Part shown: in pieces, positions 32,676 to 36,662 of the stretch
Numbering within the stretch: position 1 is the first letter of the stretch
Layout: each line of letters begins with the position of its first letter
From: Coxiellaceae bacterium UBA6002
GTDB lineage: Bacteria > Pseudomonadota > Gammaproteobacteria > UBA6002
Direction of reading: 5' to 3'
Assembly (NCBI GenBank): GCA_002429595.1
Contig: DJAM01000145.1
Location: 1 to 36,662, forward strand
Length of the DNA: 36,662 nucleotides
Translations under genes and position numbers: made by a program
Notes under the pieces: model-generated
Database searches by the model: none
Told to the model about the DNA's origin: nothing
The model's input: the letters and a program-made list of their open reading frames with translations, nothing else

Positions 32676-32867
32676 TCAGATACCTTTATCCATACGTAGC
32701 TTCCGTAATATTTTCTGAAATTCATTTAAGGGTTTAGTCGGACGAAATGTTCTTTGAAGTTGTATTTTTTCAAACATCCTTTTTTTGAAATGATCGCGTC
32801 GATCAATGTGCATAATAGCGGCTTTATTTGAGTAGGAATACTTTCTTATTTCAATCTCTTCAAACAT
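32676..32867 (-). CDS. Small basic hypothetical protein, 63 aa
   Basis: The ATG at 32867 is preceded by AGAGG at 5 bp, a strong ribosome site. The product (MFEEIEIRKYSYSNKAAIMH at the N-terminus, KILRKLRMDKGI at the C-terminus) is basic, helical and soluble. No motif is recognised. It is divergent from nrdJ across a 67-bp gap that must hold both promoters. The strong translation signal supports a real small gene. Confidence 0.55.
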   Translation of the reverse strand: MFEEIEIRKYSYSNKAAIMHIDRRDHFKKRMFEKIQLQRTFRPTKPLNEFQKILRKLRMDKGI

Positions 32868-32934
32868 TCTTACCTCTCATTTTTATAGACTATATTAGTG
32901 TAGTACAGAAAATTTTTTAATATGAGACAAAGAG

Positions 32935-34722
32935 ATGCGCGGGTTTGAACAACCAATTTCGGAATATGTTTGGGACTTGAAATATCGCTATCGATTTTCA
33001 GATAAAATTGTTGACTGTACTCTTGAAGATACCTGGCGTCGGGTAGCTCGTGCAGCCTGCGAGCCAGAAGCTAGCAGAATACAAAATCATTGGACAAAAC
33101 AATTCTATTCAGTGCTGGAGGATTTTGTTTTCTTACCTGGAGGTAGAATCTTAGCAGGAGCAGGGATTGCACAGGATGTTACTTTATTTAATTGCTTTGT
33201 CATGAAGATTAAAGAGGATTCGCTCACAGGTATATTTAATGCTTTAAGGGAAGGAGCAATAACATTACAGAAAGGTGGTGGCGTCGGTTATGATTTCTCA
33301 ATCTTAAGACCTAAAGGTGCTGTTTGCCACAACACTCAAGCTGTCGCCTCTGGTCCTATTTCGTTTATGAGGGTTTGGAATGCTATGTCGGCAACCATGC
33401 TTTCATCTGCAGCAAGACGCGGCGCAATGATGGCTAATTTGCGCTGTGATCACCCTGATATTGAAGAATTTATTGCAGCAAAAGCTGATGAAAATGAATT
33501 GCGACAGTTTAATCTATCGGTCATTGTCACTGATGAATTTATGACCGCTGTTGCAAATGATGATGATTGGCCTTTGGTGTTCCCTATCGCAGCAAATAAT
33601 TCACTTAATAAAGTAATTCTAAGACGTTGGTCGAATTCAAGAAAAAAAGTTCCTTGTGAAATTTTTAAAGTTATCCGTGCTAGAAAATTATGGGAAGATA
33701 TTATACGTGGCGCATATTCTTATGCTGAACCGGGCGTCATTTTTGAAGATACCATCAATGAGTTAAACCCCCTTTATTATCATGAATGGCTTAATGCTAC
33801 TAATCCCTGTGGCGAAATTCCGTTACCCGCCTATGGGGCCTGTAATTTAGGATCTTTAAATTTAACTAAATTTGTGAGATCACCCTTTACGGATCAAGCT
33901 AAGATTGATTGGGCAGCTCTTGAGAAAGCTACCATTATCGCAACCAGATTTTTAGATAATATTGTTGAAGTCTCGCATTACCCATTGAGAGTCCAAAAAA
34001 CATTATCCTTTAATACTCGAAGGCTAGGGCTTGGGTTTACTGGATTAGCAGATACCTTCATCATGCTGGGGATATCCTATGGTAGTTCTGAATCTCTGAA
34101 ATTAGCATCAGAGATTTCAAAGAAAATAGCGCATGCTACTTGGCAAACTTCGTGCGAGCTTGGCAAGGAAAAAGGTTCATTTCCCTATTTCGATAAACGA
34201 TATCTTAGTGGCAACTTTGTTCAGACTTTACCAGTAACACTACAGCAAGAAATTGCGCGTCATGGGCTTCGAAATAGCCATCACAACGCTATCGCCCCAA
34301 CCGGCAGTATTAGCCTTTTTGCAAACAATATTTCAGGTGGTCTCGAACCAGTATTTAGCGCGACCTATAATCGCCAAGTTACTATGAAGACCGGCGAATT
34401 AACTTCGTTCTCAGTTGAAGATTTTGCTTATTACCGATGGAAAAAATTGGCTAAACCAGGTCTGCCACCAGCGTGGGTTGAAGTAAGTCATCTTGCACCT
34501 GAAGATCATCTTAATATTCAGGCAGTAGTGCAACCGTTCATCGATAACGCCATCTCAAAGACAATTAATCTACCAGTCGACTTCCCTTTTTCTGATTTGA
34601 GTGAGGTTTATACTACCGCCTACAAATTGAAACTTAAAGGCTGTACAGTCTTTCGACCTAATCCTACGACGGGTAGCATTTTATCAAATGCCAATGAAAA
34701 ATGCGGATATTGTTACGATTAA
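32935..34722 (+). CDS. nrdJ: Class II (vitamin B12-dependent) ribonucleotide reductase
   Basis: Cytosolic enzyme of 595 residues that makes deoxyribonucleotides using adenosylcobalamin to form a thiyl radical, so it works with or without oxygen. NPCGEIPLPAYGACNLGSLN (290-309) holds the radical cysteine C292, its partners N290 and E294, and C303. C87 (FNCF) pairs with C303 as the reducible disulfide. The end KCGYCYD supplies the relay cysteines (C590, C593). There is no N-terminal ATP-cone. The ATG at 32935 was used; the ribosome site (AAAGAG) is modest. No B12 riboswitch fits in the short upstream gap. It makes the cell dependent on cobalamin for at least this enzyme. Confidence 0.93.
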   Translation: MRGFEQPISEYVWDLKYRYRFSDKIVDCTLEDTWRRVARAACEPEASRIQNHWTKQFYSVLEDFVFLPGGRILAGAGIAQDVTLFNCFVMKIKEDSLTGIFNALREGAITLQKGGGVGYDFSILRPKGAVCHNTQAVASGPISFMRVWNAMSATMLSSAARRGAMMANLRCDHPDIEEFIAAKADENELRQFNLSVIVTDEFMTAVANDDDWPLVFPIAANNSLNKVILRRWSNSRKKVPCEIFKVIRARKLWEDIIRGAYSYAEPGVIFEDTINELNPLYYHEWLNATNPCGEIPLPAYGACNLGSLNLTKFVRSPFTDQAKIDWAALEKATIIATRFLDNIVEVSHYPLRVQKTLSFNTRRLGLGFTGLADTFIMLGISYGSSESLKLASEISKKIAHATWQTSCELGKEKGSFPYFDKRYLSGNFVQTLPVTLQQEIARHGLRNSHHNAIAPTGSISLFANNISGGLEPVFSATYNRQVTMKTGELTSFSVEDFAYYRWKKLAKPGLPPAWVEVSHLAPEDHLNIQAVVQPFIDNAISKTINLPVDFPFSDLSEVYTTAYKLKLKGCTVFRPNPTTGSILSNANEKCGYCYD

Positions 34723-34798
34723 AATGGTTGTAGAAGACTATTTTTTTATTAAAAACATGGTATATTTGTCTCTTTCCTACTCTCGTAAGCTTTAAGCA

Positions 34799-36490
34799 AT
34801 GTATGAGACTATAAAAAGAATAGCAAAAAACGTTAAATATGGCTCAAAGTATGGTAAAGGCTTGTTGGCTGGCGTTGCGACTTTTAAGAAAGCGACTATC
34901 TCAGACAATATGTCATTTCTGGGTCAGGGGCTTGGAATTCTTGGTTTCCCCTTCCTCTATTTCATCATTCAACCGCTAACTCGTAAGCTACCTGCTTCTG
35001 TTCGAGAAAAGACCCCAATGATTTTTTACAGTGGTGCTACGATTGGGAGCTGTTTGGGTTCGCTATTTTCATTCACCTTCATGAAAAATTCCTCTTCCAG
35101 TGCTGCTGGGATATATGGGGTTTTGATCGGAATTGTTGGCACGGCCATTCTTACTGTTGGCTATGAGCTTTATTCTAAAAATCAGAAAGAAACTCTGACC
35201 AAAGAGGATGAAGGAGAGTTTGCCGCCACCAAACAGCGTCTTTGGCTAGGACTGGAGCTTGGGGTGGGTCTTGGTGCCGGGTTAGGCGCAACCCTTGCAG
35301 CAATTCACCCAGGGCTTGGTTTAATCGGTGCTGCAGCGGGCAGTTTAGTTGGTAGTATTGTTTGTGCAGGGCTTGCGGTCTTTGCGCCCTCTATCCTCAA
35401 TAAACTTTCTTCCACCACACTTACTAGCAAGCAGCTTAATAGTTCCCTGGCAAATATCTTAAAAAATGCTCGGTTGGGTGGACTGTTGGGCAGCTGCATA
35501 GGGGTTGTTCTGGGAACCTTTCTCTTTCCTGGATTGGGTTCGGTTTTGGGTGGATTAATCGGTGCAGGAATCGGTGGTGCTTTTCTAGGTGGCGGTTCTT
35601 GGATAATCACCAATACCGGTTTATTTTCAGAATCTAATTTTCTAACAAAGAACTTAGTAAATAATAAAGTCGCCCTTTCTACTATCAAGCTGGAAACCAA
35701 AATCTCAGTTGCTGCCTTAAGCACTATTTGTGCAATTATTGGGACTTTTGTCCTGCCAGGCATTGGAACTGCAGCCGGTGCGGCAATAGGCGCCTTGGCT
35801 GGTAGCCTCATTGGCTCCTTACCTACTCTAGCACGAGTCTTTATCTTTAAAACGCCGTTAGGTGAAGACGCGAAACAAGATTCGAATGCTATTCCGTTCT
35901 ATAAAAAAGCTAAAGTTAACTTCTCGATTGGTACCACCGTTGGAGCGCTTATCGGGGCTGTTATTGGTAGTGTGATTCCAGTCGTTGGCACGACTCTAGG
36001 CGCCTTAATCGGGGGATTGATTGGCGGAGGTCTAGCTGTTTATGAAGCCTATCACCAACACTCTACTAAACCACCTGCGCTGCCTGTGAAGCCAAATCCA
36101 GTAGCACCAAAAATTGACGCGAAGGCGTCTGACGTAGAAACATATAAAAACGTGCAAGCAACTTTAACGTCAACCCTGCCTGGACAAAAAGTTGAAGCTC
36201 CAAAAGCTGAGTTGGTTAGCAAAAAAGATGTTGTTCCCAACATTGAATTGGCATCGGCAAGAGCTGAACCGAAAGTAGAAGCCAAAAAAAATGAACCCGT
36301 TAAAGAAGAACAATCTAAGGCTGTTGTCACTCTTTCAGAGTCTGGTTCTGCAGTGAAAAATTTACCTCTAACTCTTCCAACTGCTGCTCTCATGAAAAAA
36401 TCACCGGCTCACGAATTCTCAAGGTCTAGTAGAGTTGTTGAAAGAATTGCTCGCGTGGAGCAGAGTGAGAGAATGGTGCGGGTTAAGTAG
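34799..36490 (+). CDS. Large glycine-zipper membrane protein with disordered tail, 563 aa
   Basis: Residues about 40-420 contain repeated membrane hairpins of the LGGLLGSCIGVVLGTF / GLGSVLGGLIGAGIGGAF kind, with G, A, S and L at glycine-zipper spacing. Similar units recur at about 95, 155, 215, 300 and 375, each roughly 60-90 residues apart. Residues about 425-563 are a charged, proline/lysine/glutamate-rich tail without fold, ending in RVVERIARVEQSERMVRVK. There is no signal peptide and no catalytic motif. Multi-zipper membrane proteins with such tails occur among secreted effectors of Coxiella and Legionella, which insert in host membranes, but the assignment is speculative. The ribosome site is weak. 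I recognise no exact family. Confidence 0.65.
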   Translation: MYETIKRIAKNVKYGSKYGKGLLAGVATFKKATISDNMSFLGQGLGILGFPFLYFIIQPLTRKLPASVREKTPMIFYSGATIGSCLGSLFSFTFMKNSSSSAAGIYGVLIGIVGTAILTVGYELYSKNQKETLTKEDEGEFAATKQRLWLGLELGVGLGAGLGATLAAIHPGLGLIGAAAGSLVGSIVCAGLAVFAPSILNKLSSTTLTSKQLNSSLANILKNARLGGLLGSCIGVVLGTFLFPGLGSVLGGLIGAGIGGAFLGGGSWIITNTGLFSESNFLTKNLVNNKVALSTIKLETKISVAALSTICAIIGTFVLPGIGTAAGAAIGALAGSLIGSLPTLARVFIFKTPLGEDAKQDSNAIPFYKKAKVNFSIGTTVGALIGAVIGSVIPVVGTTLGALIGGLIGGGLAVYEAYHQHSTKPPALPVKPNPVAPKIDAKASDVETYKNVQATLTSTLPGQKVEAPKAELVSKKDVVPNIELASARAEPKVEAKKNEPVKEEQSKAVVTLSESGSAVKNLPLTLPTAALMKKSPAHEFSRSSRVVERIARVEQSERMVRVK

Positions 36491-36496
36491 CTTCTG

Positions 36497-36618
36497 TGTC
36501 ATGCCCTTGGGAGGCTTGTTTGGTCATCGCCCCTCAAAAACTTATTTGTCATTCTTCACGAAGGCCTCTGTGTCATTCTCAGCAAACTTTTTTTGTCATT
36601 CCCTCCGAAGAATAGTTT
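36497..36618. repeat. Degenerate tandem array of TGTCATT units, about 24-nt period
   Basis: TGTCAT-like words begin at 36497, 36521 (TGGTCAT), 36547, 36571 and 36594, with the full repeat copy at 36619; the spacing is 24, 26, 24, 23 and 25 nt. Later parts of each unit differ (GAAGGC, CAGCAAAC, CCGAAG), so the units are diverged copies or relatives of the MITE arm that follows. Confidence 0.6.
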
Positions 36619-36662
36619 TGTCATTCCCGCGTAGGCGGGAACCCATTCTCGGAGTGGCTTCA
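36619..36662. repeat. Palindromic MITE/REP-like element (copy 3, cut by window end)
   Basis: Begins TGTCATTCCCGCGTAGGCGG as in copy 1, and its interior GGAGTGGCTTCA matches copy 2. Only the left arm and part of the interior lie in the window. Confidence 0.85.

Noticed and set aside
32868..32934. Cobalamin riboswitch ahead of nrdJ
   Set aside because: The 67-bp gap is too short for a B12 riboswitch and I see no matching core.
36497..36662. CRISPR-like array
   Set aside because: Units are diverged, lack constant repeats and unique spacers of fixed length, and belong to the TGTCATTCCCGC repeat family; no cas genes.

Overview
The window looks like a chromosomal segment of a gammaproteobacterium with moderately low GC. 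A member of the Legionellales (Legionella/Coxiella/Berkiella/Aquicella side) is my best guess. This rests on inference from the mix: ordinary gammaproteobacterial housekeeping genes (nadA, grxD, ibaG/bolA-type, fdxA, uup, pabAB), a vitamin B12-dependent ribonucleotide reductase, an ankyrin-like protein, glycine-zipper membrane proteins with effector-like tails, several cyclic-nucleotide proteins, and many short palindromic intergenic repeats of the TGTCATTCCCGC and CCCTCTCCCGC kinds. No rRNA, insertion sequence, integrase or CRISPR array was seen.

Layout. Positions 1-6.0 kb, mostly minus strand: quinolinate synthase, a GlpE-type rhodanese, an FNT-family channel, and a very large flavoprotein that joins a GltD/NfnL-like half to a PyrK/NfnS-like half. 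Positions 6.0-8.2 kb: a 59-residue small protein, the CGFS glutaredoxin/BolA-type pair, a 7Fe ferredoxin, an MscS-type channel and tRNA-Arg(UCG). Positions 8.2-9.5 kb: a RhuM-Fic gene lying between the intact tRNA-Arg and a decayed partial copy of it, which looks like a small, old tRNA-site insertion. Positions 9.8-13.8 kb: a broken ankyrin-like gene, a NAPE-PLD-like hydrolase, a CPA2 antiporter without its regulatory domain, and a small exported protein.

Positions 13.9-23.7 kb hold the most unusual region. An alliinase-type aminotransferase is divergent from a 67-residue peptide gene with ten tryptophans. A 17-bp hairpin follows, and then a 687-residue membrane protein carrying two cyclic-nucleotide-binding domains, a PqqD-like (RiPP-recognition-type) domain and an M50 site-2 metalloprotease. 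After a ferritin-like protein and small proteins come a SulP transporter with STAS and cyclic-nucleotide-binding domains, a membrane-anchored class III nucleotide cyclase and an RNase Z-like metallo-beta-lactamase. I read this as a possible cyclic-nucleotide-controlled neighbourhood containing a candidate peptide/protease system. The sequence supports the domain content; the connection between the genes is inference.

Positions 23.8-36.7 kb: two orphan proteins, a PabAB/4'-phosphopantetheinyl transferase pair with a 4-bp overlap, a tyrosine-rich exported protein, a PLD-type nuclease, an EamA transporter-Uup-methyltransferase operon, a small basic protein, NrdJ, a 563-residue glycine-zipper membrane protein, and a degenerate repeat array with a roughly 24-nt period running into the window edge.
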